Assembly (NCBI RefSeq): GCF_041447285.1
Contig: NZ_JBGMEB010000010.1
Coordinates: 102,686 to 166,685, forward strand
DNA from: Methanomethylovorans sp041447285
GTDB taxonomy: Archaea > Halobacteriota > Methanosarcinia > Methanosarcinales > Methanosarcinaceae
DNA: 64,000 nt
Direction: 5' to 3'
Under the pieces are notes generated by a model. The model did no database searches. It had not been told where the DNA came from and saw only the letters and a list, made by a program, of their open reading frames with translations. Positions 55,788-63,057 of this stretch are shown in pieces. The stretch's first letter is position 1. Every line of letters starts with the position of its first letter. Position numbers and translations under genes: made by a program.

Positions 55788-56407
55788 ACTTTGCACCTGA
55801 ATAAAATGTCTATCATTTTTTCAGCAGCATCCTCACCCATCTGAACTACATGGAGTCTTATTCCATATCTCTTTGAAATCTCAGCAGCTTTCCTTCTTTC
55901 AAAATTAAGTTCATCCCGAATGATGGCCAGATTAGTGATCCTTTTCTTTTTAGTATCTCTTTGGCGATGATCAAGAATGCGTTCAGGATATGAATCAAGC
56001 AGGATTATATCCGTGTAAAACTCATAGTCCATATGAGTAAAGATCACATCAATTTCACCAGACTTCAAATTGTAGACCGTTAGGTGAGAATCAACTAGTA
56101 AATCCATACCATTTTCTTCCTGTATTTTGTGAAGTGTATCCCTTATCTTCAATCTGTAACCATATTTCTTGTACTCAGGGAAGAATTCGAACTGAGAGTA
56201 AGCATCTCCCATCATATACTGCAGAATATCAGAACCAGAGGTAAAACACACATTGATATCTTCTTTGTTTATTTCCTGCAGTACACTTGATTTTCCAACT
56301 CCCCTTACGCCCGTAAAGCAGATTCTTCTCAATGAACTTCTCTCAGGTAAGTTCAGATTATCCTGGAGGGTTTCTGAAGAAGGAATGACTAGTTTATTTC
56401 CAGTCAT
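55784..56407 (-). CDS. viperin-associated nucleoside monophosphate kinase (archaeal AdkA-like)
   Basis: 207 residues from ATG 56407, which lies in the last codons of vipA behind AAAGAGGAGG; a longer frame to 56479 has no such signal. Walker A TGVRGVGKSS at 32-41, then LLVDSHLTVYN near 100 and HRQRDTKKKR as a lid-type basic segment, arranged as in archaeal AdkA-like kinases. Nucleotide kinases are frequent neighbours of prokaryotic viperins, just as CMPK2 is linked with viperin in vertebrates, and supply nucleotide triphosphate substrate. It sits between the two viperin genes, overlapping both. The nucleotide specificity cannot be read from sequence. Confidence 0.8.
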   Translation of the reverse strand: MTGNKLVIPSSETLQDNLNLPERSSLRRICFTGVRGVGKSSVLQEINKEDINVCFTSGSDILQYMMGDAYSQFEFFPEYKKYGYRLKIRDTLHKIQEENGMDLLVDSHLTVYNLKSGEIDVIFTHMDYEFYTDIILLDSYPERILDHRQRDTKKKRITNLAIIRDELNFERRKAAEISKRYGIRLHVVQMGEDAAEKMIDILFRCKV

Positions 56408-57239
56408 AATCGCCTCCTCTTTCTCGGTACTTGTCTGCATCAACCAGATCAATGAGCTCCATATGCTCAAGTGATTCAAAAGGTATTGATGAGCGTTGAT
56501 TGCCTTTGCTCAAGAGAATGTCTCCATCCGGACCTATGATGAAATAGGATTCCAGCATATCTTCAGCAGATTCAAATGTCGGAGCTGCACCATTCTTGAG
56601 TACAAGTTCACCATTTATGCTTCTGAAAATATTGAACTCTTCCTTGGTAATAGTAAGATCTAATGCATCATCATTCTGGCCTTTCATATGAAGTATCTGA
56701 AAGATTTTCCATCTATCTGGACAGAGAGACGATATAATAGATTTCATGTCTTCAGAATAACTCATTTTGGTGACTGTGGTGTTGATCTTTAACTTCATGC
56801 CATATTCGTGAACGAATTCACAAACCCTGCGGACATGTTCAACATGATTTCCGTTTCCTCTTCCCAGTTCCTTTTCAATTACTTCATCAGCAGAATCAAC
56901 AGATATACCAATCCAGTCCACATACTCACTCATTTTCCTGAGATTATTCTCATGGAGTAGAGCTGCGTTTGTGACAATGCTAACTGTGAAGCCCATAGAT
57001 TTTGCCGTCTTCAAAAGATGGTCCAGGTTTTTGTACAATAGTGGCTCTCCACCAGCAAAATTGATTTTTTCAATCCCTTTTGCTTTTAATGTTTCAAGTT
57101 TCTTTCTAGCTTTTTCGATATCTTTGAATTCCCCACTCATGTTTTTGTAGAAACAAAACCTGCACTTGTAGTTGCAGTTCATGGTTACGTGCCAGTTTAC
57201 GGATCTAATTGTTTTGCTTATCATCAGATGAAAATGCAT
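56394..57239 (-). CDS. prokaryotic viperin (copy A)
   Basis: 281 residues. SVNWHVTMNCNYKCRFC (C22, C26, C29 bind the 4Fe-4S cluster), NFAGGEPLL, SIVTNAALL, DWIGISVDS, ELGRGNGNH, KLKINTTVTKMS, RWKIFQIL and EDMLESYFIIGPDGDIL are all viperin signatures in the normal order. Viperins use SAM radical chemistry to make didehydro-deoxy nucleotide chain terminators that block viral RNA or DNA synthesis. It is the first gene of a minus-strand operon vipA-kinase-vipB-TPR/HEPN. ATG 57239 has no clear ribosome-binding site, and M6 at 57224 is an alternative. Confidence 0.88.
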   Translation of the reverse strand: MHFHLMISKTIRSVNWHVTMNCNYKCRFCFYKNMSGEFKDIEKARKKLETLKAKGIEKINFAGGEPLLYKNLDHLLKTAKSMGFTVSIVTNAALLHENNLRKMSEYVDWIGISVDSADEVIEKELGRGNGNHVEHVRRVCEFVHEYGMKLKINTTVTKMSYSEDMKSIISSLCPDRWKIFQILHMKGQNDDALDLTITKEEFNIFRSINGELVLKNGAAPTFESAEDMLESYFIIGPDGDILLSKGNQRSSIPFESLEHMELIDLVDADKYRERGGDYDWK

Positions 57240-57338
57240 TTTAAAAAAATATATTAATTTTTTAGATTTACCTATTGTTTAATAAATAGATTGATTAAAT
57301 AGTAAACTAATTTTAATCAAACATAGAGGAGCCATAGT
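57240..57338. promoter_or_regulatory. divergent promoter region of the viperin operon and CARF regulator
   Basis: 99 bp, extremely AT-rich, serving both directions. GTTTA at 57277-57281 and TAAAC at 57303-57307 are inverted arms, and the second lies in ATAGTAAAC (57299-57307), a 9-mer that also occurs at the csa3 divergent region (22138-22146). GAGGAG at 57326 is the ribosome-binding site of the plus-strand gene. Confidence 0.4.
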
Positions 57339-58109
57339 ATGATAAAAAATGAAAAAATCCACATAATGAGTGCTGGAGAGAATGTTCACAACACATTTCC
57401 AATAGCGATTTACAATATTTCACCCGCATCCGAAGTTTATGTCATTGCTGAAAAAAGAATATACGAAGATACAGATGATCCAAAAAACCAGAAAACAAGA
57501 GAAAATATCAGAAGGTCTATAGAACATTTAAAAGAACTAGCCACTCCGATTGCACAAAAAGGAGTACATGAGATTATTATAGAAGCCGACACTCTTGACC
57601 ATATCAAGGAGGCAGTTTTTGAAATATATAAGAAAAGCCCCCATGCTAAATACTACTTTAACGTATCCAGCGGAACCAAAGCATTATCAATTGGTCTATT
57701 CATGATGGCTTTATGGTTCGAAGCAACACCTTACCACATAAATATAGAAAAAATAGCTAAAACAATCTCAATCCCCAAAGTGCACATTGAAGATTTTCAG
57801 GCAAACCCAAACAGGGTAACCATATTAAGACTCCTGGATGAACAAAAGCCTTCTGATGATGAAAATTTGAAGAAAATGCCAAGAAAAAGTTTGTTTGAAA
57901 AACTCTCAAAGGAATATATTCCGATAAGAGATAAGAAAAGAGCCGACAGGAATCTAAAAGATGGTGTATTTAACTCCTTGACAAGAGACCTTCTCAACTG
58001 GAATCTTATCGATGAAAGGCATATCGAAGGCAGCAAGAAAGAGAAAGAGTACATTTTGACCTCTGATGGGGAATTTACTTTGAAATTTGTGAGTCTCAAA
58101 GGGAAATAG
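57339..58109 (+). CDS. HFX_2341-like CARF-wHTH regulator
   Basis: 256 residues. The N-terminal domain begins IHIMSAGENVHNTFPIAI and carries YYFNVSSGTKALSIGLFMMAL, a CARF-type ligand loop, as in the haloarchaeal HFX_2341/DUF6293 family. The C-terminal 90 residues read as a winged helix with a basic helix (RDKKRADRNLKDGVFNSLTRDLL). It is divergent from the viperin operon across 99 bp, so autoregulation and control of the viperin genes by a nucleotide signal are plausible. No cyclic-nucleotide-making enzyme was found in the window. Confidence 0.75.
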   Translation: MIKNEKIHIMSAGENVHNTFPIAIYNISPASEVYVIAEKRIYEDTDDPKNQKTRENIRRSIEHLKELATPIAQKGVHEIIIEADTLDHIKEAVFEIYKKSPHAKYYFNVSSGTKALSIGLFMMALWFEATPYHINIEKIAKTISIPKVHIEDFQANPNRVTILRLLDEQKPSDDENLKKMPRKSLFEKLSKEYIPIRDKKRADRNLKDGVFNSLTRDLLNWNLIDERHIEGSKKEKEYILTSDGEFTLKFVSLKGK

Positions 58110-58268
58110 AATTCCTTGATTCAAGTTATCAAAGATTATGTTTTGTCATTCGCATCCTTTTCGCATTTTCAACTTATTTCTCATAAGCCAGCTTTCATCA
58201 ATATTGACGGGTTTTCTCTTTCAGAAATTCGAAATACTTCAGTGCTGATTTTTACTTTTTTTCAGCAA

Positions 58269-58430
58269 TCATTCAGAATTCCCATAGAGTTCTATGTAGG
58301 CTTTTGCCATTGCCTGTTCTATAGGACTGCCATGCTTCGCCAGATTTTCAAGAATATCCTTATGGTCTCTGGCAAATTCCGCAGGTGTTTTATTTCGATG
58401 TAACAAATTACTTGGTTCAAGGTCAACCAT
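58269..58430 (-). CDS. 53-residue small protein
   Basis: An overlooked short frame on the minus strand: ATG at 58430, stop TGA at 58269-58271. The product contains RNKTPAEFARDHKDILENL and HGSPIEQAMAKAYIEL, with codon use and composition that look genuinely coding, unlike the opposite-strand frame here. GTGAGG lies 8-13 nt before the ATG. The predicted fold is a few amphipathic helices. I do not recognise it; it could be a small adaptor, an antitoxin-like protein or the remnant of a longer gene. It is convergent with the CARF regulator, with 159 nt between the ends. Confidence 0.55.
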   Translation of the reverse strand: MVDLEPSNLLHRNKTPAEFARDHKDILENLAKHGSPIEQAMAKAYIELYGNSE

Positions 58431-58597
58431 CAGTTAAGCCTCACTTGTTTGGTAATAACTGAATGATCTTAACTGTTTATTGCGATTTTTTTGGCAAGGG
58501 AACCCGAGGGTTTGAGAATTGTTCAAATACAAGGGTATACCATACCAATGGGTACCTAATACGATTTGTTAAATATGATTGATACGTTAGTTAAACC

Positions 58598-59428
58598 ATG
58601 ACACGAGGTAGGGGAAACGCAAAGCCTGTGGGAGAGACAAAGAAAGAAATTTTGCTATTTTTGTTGAACCAGGGTGGAAAAGCAAAAAAAGGAGACATTC
58701 GCGAATATTTGAGAGTGGAACACCAAATCAGAGAGAACAAAGGAATCTCAAATCATTTGGATCAATTAGTTGAAATGGAATTAGTTTACAAAGATCCCGA
58801 TTTCAAGAATGGCAGTGATTTGTATTTTTTCATAATAGATGACTTTAATAAATTTATAACAATATACTATGAGAATTTCCGTGATTTTTATAGGCTCATT
58901 AATTCGAATTATTTCAGAACAAATGCATATCAACTCATAAACACTTTTGCCACCGCAATCCCTAAAATAGAAACACTTGATTATTTATCAGCAAGGAATG
59001 TCTCTCTTTCAGAAAAAGATGACGTAAATTACCTGCGGGACACCTGCAACCTCAAATCTGTGAGTTTAGATCATCAATTGAGCCCAGAAGATCAAAAACA
59101 ACTGATGAGCATCATTTGTGAAAATGTACTTGCGTTTAAGTTTGTGCTAAACTTTATTAACAGCTCTGAAAATAAAAGACTGGACATTCTGGGAAAAATA
59201 TTAGAAGATGTAAATGATCCTAAGTTCAATCCCTACCCAGCATGGATCGAAGGATATATGTCTGGGATTGAAGACGTTGAATTACTGTATGATGTTCCCG
59301 AAAATATTCTTCAAAGTATATTTACTAAAAGGATGAAAGCGAGTGAGCAGGACGCACAGCATTATTGGATTCCTTTTTTTTACATGCTTGAAAGAATGAA
59401 CAAGAACTATCCCTATCTTTTTGCTTAA
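58598..59428 (+). CDS. wHTH-containing protein of unknown function, 276 residues
   Basis: Residues of about 12-75 form a winged helix-turn-helix (TKKEILLFLLNQGG, KKGDIREYLRVEH, ISNHLDQLVEMELVYKDP). The remaining 200 residues are helical and charged, without a motif I recognise. Proteins of this shape, an archaeal wHTH plus a long helical domain, are frequent in Methanosarcinales mobile regions. A short TATA-like AT-rich run precedes the ATG, and no clear ribosome-binding site is seen, so the transcript may be leaderless. It may regulate element genes; no target is evident. Confidence 0.65.
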   Translation: MTRGRGNAKPVGETKKEILLFLLNQGGKAKKGDIREYLRVEHQIRENKGISNHLDQLVEMELVYKDPDFKNGSDLYFFIIDDFNKFITIYYENFRDFYRLINSNYFRTNAYQLINTFATAIPKIETLDYLSARNVSLSEKDDVNYLRDTCNLKSVSLDHQLSPEDQKQLMSIICENVLAFKFVLNFINSSENKRLDILGKILEDVNDPKFNPYPAWIEGYMSGIEDVELLYDVPENILQSIFTKRMKASEQDAQHYWIPFFYMLERMNKNYPYLFA

Positions 59429-59855
59429 ATGATAGCCTAGATATTGTGGGATTCACAGCACACGTGTCGCACGTTTATTTAAGTTCTACCCAAATAAATG
59501 TTAAGTATTGGTTGCTAGTTATGCGCGCCTTATTGGATACTATATCAAGTTGCAATTTGTTGCAATATTGTTTAATTATATGATTAATGAGGACTGATTA
59601 TGACAGAGGGCCAGATTTTACTTTACGCTGCTACAGATTCCGGGATTATCTATAGTCCTATTTGTATTTTTTGTAAGCATCTTCATACACCGACGTAAGG
59701 ACAATGGTACTCACCACAATACATATGATGTTTTCCCCGCCGGTATCCCTCCAACGATATAGGTTGGCAAGAATAACTATACCAAACCATACGAAGGAGA
59801 CCATGGAATCCAATTCGAACAAATTGTTTTCAAGAAGTAGATCTATTTAATTACC
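59429..59855. other. stretch with a decayed small membrane-protein frame
   Basis: From ATG 59600 a frame begins MTEGQILLY and stops early. In another frame the same region continues with a coding-looking membrane helix, IVLFVFFVSIFIHRRK, then a polar tail to a TAG near 59758. This pattern suggests a small membrane protein broken by a frame shift. I see nothing else here. Confidence 0.3.
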
Positions 59856-60425
59856 ATGAGATACTCAACAAAGTATTTGCTTCTATCCGTTTTATTACTT
59901 GGATTCTTAGCAATATCTGCACTTGGATTACCGGAACAAATCGCATCAAGAATAAATGTATTTTTTGCCGGTATACTTGCTATAATTACTATGATACAAA
60001 TGATACATACCAGAGATGCATTGGATGATAGTAAAAAAGATAGGAAGGTAGAATTCATCTCAAAGCAGCTTGAAGATCTGTATTATCCACTGTCAGATTT
60101 CTTGAATGAATACAAAGAGACCGAAGATGGAGATATGTGGGGCGATGTTCAGCAAGACAATAATACCAAGCCAAGGGAGTTATGGTATTCGGGTGACCGT
60201 GATGATGCATATGATGGCTGCTTGAATGTTTTTGACATGCGCTGGAAAAAGTATCTATTCCAAGAAAAGCGTACAAAAGCCATATTTAGAATTTTCACTG
60301 AAGACGGTCACTGTAGTAATTATATATCCACAGACAACTCTCTTAAAATGTATGATGAATTAAAGGAACTTGTTGACGAAGATATACACATGCTAGAACT
60401 CGAGTTGAGATCATTGACAACCTGA
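59856..60425 (+). CDS. membrane protein with cytoplasmic domain, 189 residues
   Basis: Two hydrophobic N-terminal helices (about residues 6-23 and 34-50) precede a polar, charged domain of about 135 residues containing FISKQLEDLYYPLSDFLNEY. That motif resembles the DUF of small membrane proteins found widely in bacteria and archaea, often inside defence or phage regions. No enzyme motif is seen. The gene stands alone on the plus strand, with no obvious ribosome-binding site, and its function is unknown. Confidence 0.6.
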   Translation: MRYSTKYLLLSVLLLGFLAISALGLPEQIASRINVFFAGILAIITMIQMIHTRDALDDSKKDRKVEFISKQLEDLYYPLSDFLNEYKETEDGDMWGDVQQDNNTKPRELWYSGDRDDAYDGCLNVFDMRWKKYLFQEKRTKAIFRIFTEDGHCSNYISTDNSLKMYDELKELVDEDIHMLELELRSLTT

Positions 60426-60510
60426 TTTGCAGCGTCTGAATTCTCAGCAATTTCTTATATACCCATCAAATGTTGAGCATTTTCCCATATATGAACTTTA
60501 AAATAAATCA

Positions 60511-60621
60511 ATGGCTCGATTGATGGAACGTGATGCAATCATGGCTGATTATGTCGAGCCACTAAGGTATGGGCGCATAATCATTAGCATATTTGTATAC
60601 ACTTATAGTTCATATAATTGA
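60511..60621 (+). CDS. 36-residue coding-like frame, possibly a gene relic
   Basis: A short frame beginning MARLMERDAIMADYVEPL and ending in a hydrophobic tail. It contains a 7-bp inverted repeat (GGCTCGA and TCGAGCC). Codon choice looks coding, but there is no ribosome-binding site and no upstream continuation, so it is more likely a fragment than a working gene. Confidence 0.2.
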   Translation: MARLMERDAIMADYVEPLRYGRIIISIFVYTYSSYN

Positions 60622-60697
60622 TTACTATTATATTGATGAAAAGGAAGGAATAAAGCTTCCACTCTGTGCATGAGAATCCTTTTCGAGTCCCTGCAAC

Positions 60698-61243
60698 TTA
60701 TTTCGATTCCAGATACTTTTTGAAAGGTACAAGGTCGCTGATTTCAATGCCAATCATAGCAATTGGCAAATCCCTATCTGTTTCTAGAGTAAAAGAACTA
60801 TGCGATTGTCTAAAGTCGCTAATCATTTTTTCTGAAATGGGTTGCCTTAGTACACAATTAGAATAATCTATAAAGTCATCGAATAAGCTTGCTCCTACAT
60901 CACAGGGATATAGAATTAATGCCTCTGGATTGTGACAAATGTTAAACGGGAATAACCTGCAAATAGTTGGCCTTCTGTGATATACACTACATTTGTCATG
61001 CTCCAGAAAAGGACATGGGGGATTTATTTTATAATGGCGGCTTTCGTATTCAGTGGAAGGTTTAATCATGGTTGTATTCCCTTTCGCTGCCTTCTTCAAT
61101 ATCTTTCTATCCTTTTCATCCACATCAATGTCTGTAACTTTACAGCAGATTGCAGGACATGTTGGTGGACATGTATAAAACGAGAGTATTTCTTGAACTG
61201 TTTGGAAAAACGGTAAATCTCTTAACCTAAGCACTTCATACAT
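60698..61243 (-). CDS. YkgJ-type cysteine-cluster protein
   Basis: 181 residues. Cysteines arranged as CPPTCPAICC, PPCPFLEHDKCSVYHRRPTICRLFPF match the YkgJ/CxxCxxCC zinc/iron-chelating family, which is common in methanogens and of unclear biochemical role (putative Fe-S oxidoreductase or metal-binding protein). The N-terminal 20 residues and the C-terminal 60 are less conserved. Promoter-like AT-rich sequence with an ATATATAC run lies at about 61264-61272. It stands alone between the small membrane protein and the integrase. Confidence 0.8.
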   Translation of the reverse strand: MYEVLRLRDLPFFQTVQEILSFYTCPPTCPAICCKVTDIDVDEKDRKILKKAAKGNTTMIKPSTEYESRHYKINPPCPFLEHDKCSVYHRRPTICRLFPFNICHNPEALILYPCDVGASLFDDFIDYSNCVLRQPISEKMISDFRQSHSSFTLETDRDLPIAMIGIEISDLVPFKKYLESK

Positions 61244-61650
61244 GATAAAAAATTGACAAGATTACATATATACATTTCTAAATCACACATTATATTGTTT
61301 CAATGTTCCATTTATATGCAAACCCTTCTATTGATATTCAAAAAGTAAATGTATTCTGTTCACGCCATCATAATATTCTAATTTTTCTCATTGAAGACAT
61401 TTATATTCTTAATTAAGAGCAAAATCAGTTAAATAATCCATTACTATTGGCTTTGTAGAATCCCTCTAAAAATCAGTATCATTGGCCTGAAACATCATTT
61501 CTAGACCGATATATACAGACACATTATTTGAAAATTTAGATTTGATTCGCTCCTCGAAAAGAGACGATTTCTACAAAGCCTTATTATTAATATCTAAATT
61601 TTCTAATGTAAATCCCATGATTTTGGAGTTAATATAATAAAAAAAGAAGA
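61244..61650. other. non-coding stretch holding a MITE-like insertion
   Basis: Apart from the 132-bp inverted-repeat element listed separately, it contains the YkgJ promoter at its left and the integrase 3' end at its right. I see no gene. Confidence 0.5.
61449..61580. mobile_element. 132-bp MITE-like element
   Basis: The ends are perfect 12-bp inverted repeats, GGCTTTGTAGAA at 61449-61460 and TTCTACAAAGCC at 61569-61580, and the match continues imperfectly inward. The flanks TTACTATT (left) and TTATTATT (right) agree at seven of eight bases, as expected for an 8-bp target duplication. The interior has no frame. The ends recall IS5/IS1182-like terminal repeats found in methanogen insertion sequences, so it was probably moved by a transposase elsewhere. 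Confidence 0.7.
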
Positions 61651-62787
61651 TTAAGTTTTCATTTGTTGTGCCATCATCTGGGCAACTTTAGCTATAAACT
61701 CCGGGTCCTGCATCTGCTTGGCAAAGGCATCTGCAGCCTTTATACTATCTTCTTTCAAATTCATTGCTGTTTTGGCATCAAGTACTAAGGAGCAATGGCT
61801 ACAATACTTTGCATCGGCTGGATTCTTGTTTCCACATCTTGGACATTCCCTTGGTTTCAACTGTCCGGTTTTCTCTTCCTCGGGTTTTTCTTCTATAATA
61901 CCATGATGTTGCAGTAATTTTTTATCCACATCTGCCCCTGATAAATGAAGATAAGTGGCAGGCATAGTGGAAGTATCCTCCCATCCTGCAAATATCCTTA
62001 ATTCCATTTCGTTGAAACCTTTCTTTGCAAGATCAGTTAATTTTCCGTGTCTAAACGCGTGGGCATGTATCTTTTTCCGGAAGCCTATCTTATCAGCAGC
62101 TCCTTTAATGATATTTGCAATTGTGTGTCGGTCAAGTCTTCTATATTCGCCATCATATAGCCTATCTGTAACGAATAAAGGAGCCTGCGGATTATCTCTC
62201 TCTGGATGCTGGTTAAGCCAGAGCTGCATATCCGGGACAGAGTCTATTAATCTGATTCTTCTCATTCCTGTTTTTCCATCAACGATTATAACAGCTCCAT
62301 ATTTATCTGTCTCAAAGTGGCCAACATTCAACCCTGTTAATTCACTGACACGCCCCCCGCTATCCCATAAAAGCATCAAAAGAGCTCTGTCTCTCTGTTT
62401 GTTGCACCCCATCAGCAATTTTTTTACATCATGGTCATAAAGCAATTCCTCAACAGGAAGCCTGTTTTTTGGAGCTTTTACAGTAATGTCTTGAAACATA
62501 TCCTCCCATTGTTCCGGTAAAAGCCATTTGTAGAATGTGCGGGTAAAGATGAAATTGTTGTGGACTGTAGCTGGTCTGCAGCTTTCTCTTCGATATATGA
62601 AGAAATCCTCTAATTCTTCCTTGGTGATCTCGTCGGCAGGCTTGTAATCAAAATGCTTAAGGAAACTGGCCAGTTGCCACATATCGCCATTTATGGTCTT
62701 CTCTTTCTTTCCTTTCAATTTCATATGCCTTAAGAAGCCCTCGGCTATCTTGGCATTCCCACCCTCAAATTCTGGCAATTTCCGCAT
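61651..62787 (-). CDS. int: tyrosine recombinase (integrase) with C-terminal zinc ribbon
   Basis: 378 residues. A SAM-like core-binding domain (about 10-105) is followed by the catalytic domain: R146 in SGGRVSELTGL, H243-x-x-R246 in HAHAFRH, W269 in place of the second His, and the nucleophile Y279 in ATYLHLSG. The C-terminal extension has CPRCGNKNPADAKYCSHC (C315, C318, C329, C332), a zinc ribbon, and a helical tail ending QMMAQQMKT. It is the element's own integrase: its start codon lies 55 bp inside the right attachment core. The extra zinc ribbon is common in Methanosarcinales integrases and may help DNA or partner binding. Confidence 0.92.
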   Translation of the reverse strand: MRKLPEFEGGNAKIAEGFLRHMKLKGKKEKTINGDMWQLASFLKHFDYKPADEITKEELEDFFIYRRESCRPATVHNNFIFTRTFYKWLLPEQWEDMFQDITVKAPKNRLPVEELLYDHDVKKLLMGCNKQRDRALLMLLWDSGGRVSELTGLNVGHFETDKYGAVIIVDGKTGMRRIRLIDSVPDMQLWLNQHPERDNPQAPLFVTDRLYDGEYRRLDRHTIANIIKGAADKIGFRKKIHAHAFRHGKLTDLAKKGFNEMELRIFAGWEDTSTMPATYLHLSGADVDKKLLQHHGIIEEKPEEEKTGQLKPRECPRCGNKNPADAKYCSHCSLVLDAKTAMNLKEDSIKAADAFAKQMQDPEFIAKVAQMMAQQMKT

Positions 62788-62831
62788 ACTTTGATATATG
62801 ATTTCATCATATTAATAGTCTGGTATTGTAA

Positions 62832-62849
62832 TTCACTCATTTCTTAAGA
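62832..62849 (+). other. attR inner arm and core
   Basis: TTCACTCATTT (62832-62842) followed by the core CTTAAGA (62843-62849). The arm mirrors AAAAGAGTGAA next to the attL core, 10 of 11 positions, giving a symmetrical recombinase site when the element is excised. Confidence 0.88.
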
Positions 62850-62893
62850 TCTGGTATCGAAGGATTTCGTGGGTTCAAATCCCACCCCTCGCA
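62843..62893 (+). pseudogene. 3' half of host tRNA-Leu(TAA), split by integration
   Basis: Starts with anticodon loop CTTAAGA, then TCTGG (pairing with CCAGA of the 5' half at 13824-13863), the long variable arm, T-arm GTGGG-TTCAAAT-CCCAC, and the acceptor strand CCCTCGC with discriminator A at 62893. All of its stems pair with the left half and not perfectly with the element-borne tRNA, which shows the two halves were once one gene. Confidence 0.93.
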
Positions 62894-63057
62894 TAATTTT
62901 AAAGAGTTGTAGTTAAGCTTCAAAAATGCCACTCTTCAAAAATTTAATTATTTTATTTAATTATTTCTTGGCTCGAATAAGTGTACGCTTTTATCTAACA
63001 GTTTTAATTTTAAGTACTTGTTTAATTGACAAAGTTTATCATATTTGAAGGGTGTGA

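Larger units (their letters stand above)
13864..62849. mobile_element. integrative element (about 49.0 kb) in tRNA-Leu(TAA), carrying a defence island
   Basis: Bounded by two copies of the 7-nt tRNA anticodon loop, 48,986 bp apart, with the two halves of one host tRNA-Leu outside them. A tyrosine recombinase gene starts 55 bp inside the right end. The cargo is a replacement tRNA-Leu, HEPN relics, a TerB/BrxD/BrxHI module, a DdmDE-like/Mre11-YhaN cluster, a BREX type 3 operon, a double-viperin operon, two CARF regulators and several small hypothetical genes. I recognise no replication initiator, partition or conjugation gene, so movement may rely on excision and help from another element or natural uptake. 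Confidence 0.9.

Noticed and set aside
58116..58403. A 95-codon plus-strand frame as a gene
   Set aside because: It is antisense to the more convincing 53-residue minus-strand frame, has odd Phe/Ser-rich composition and no ribosome-binding site.
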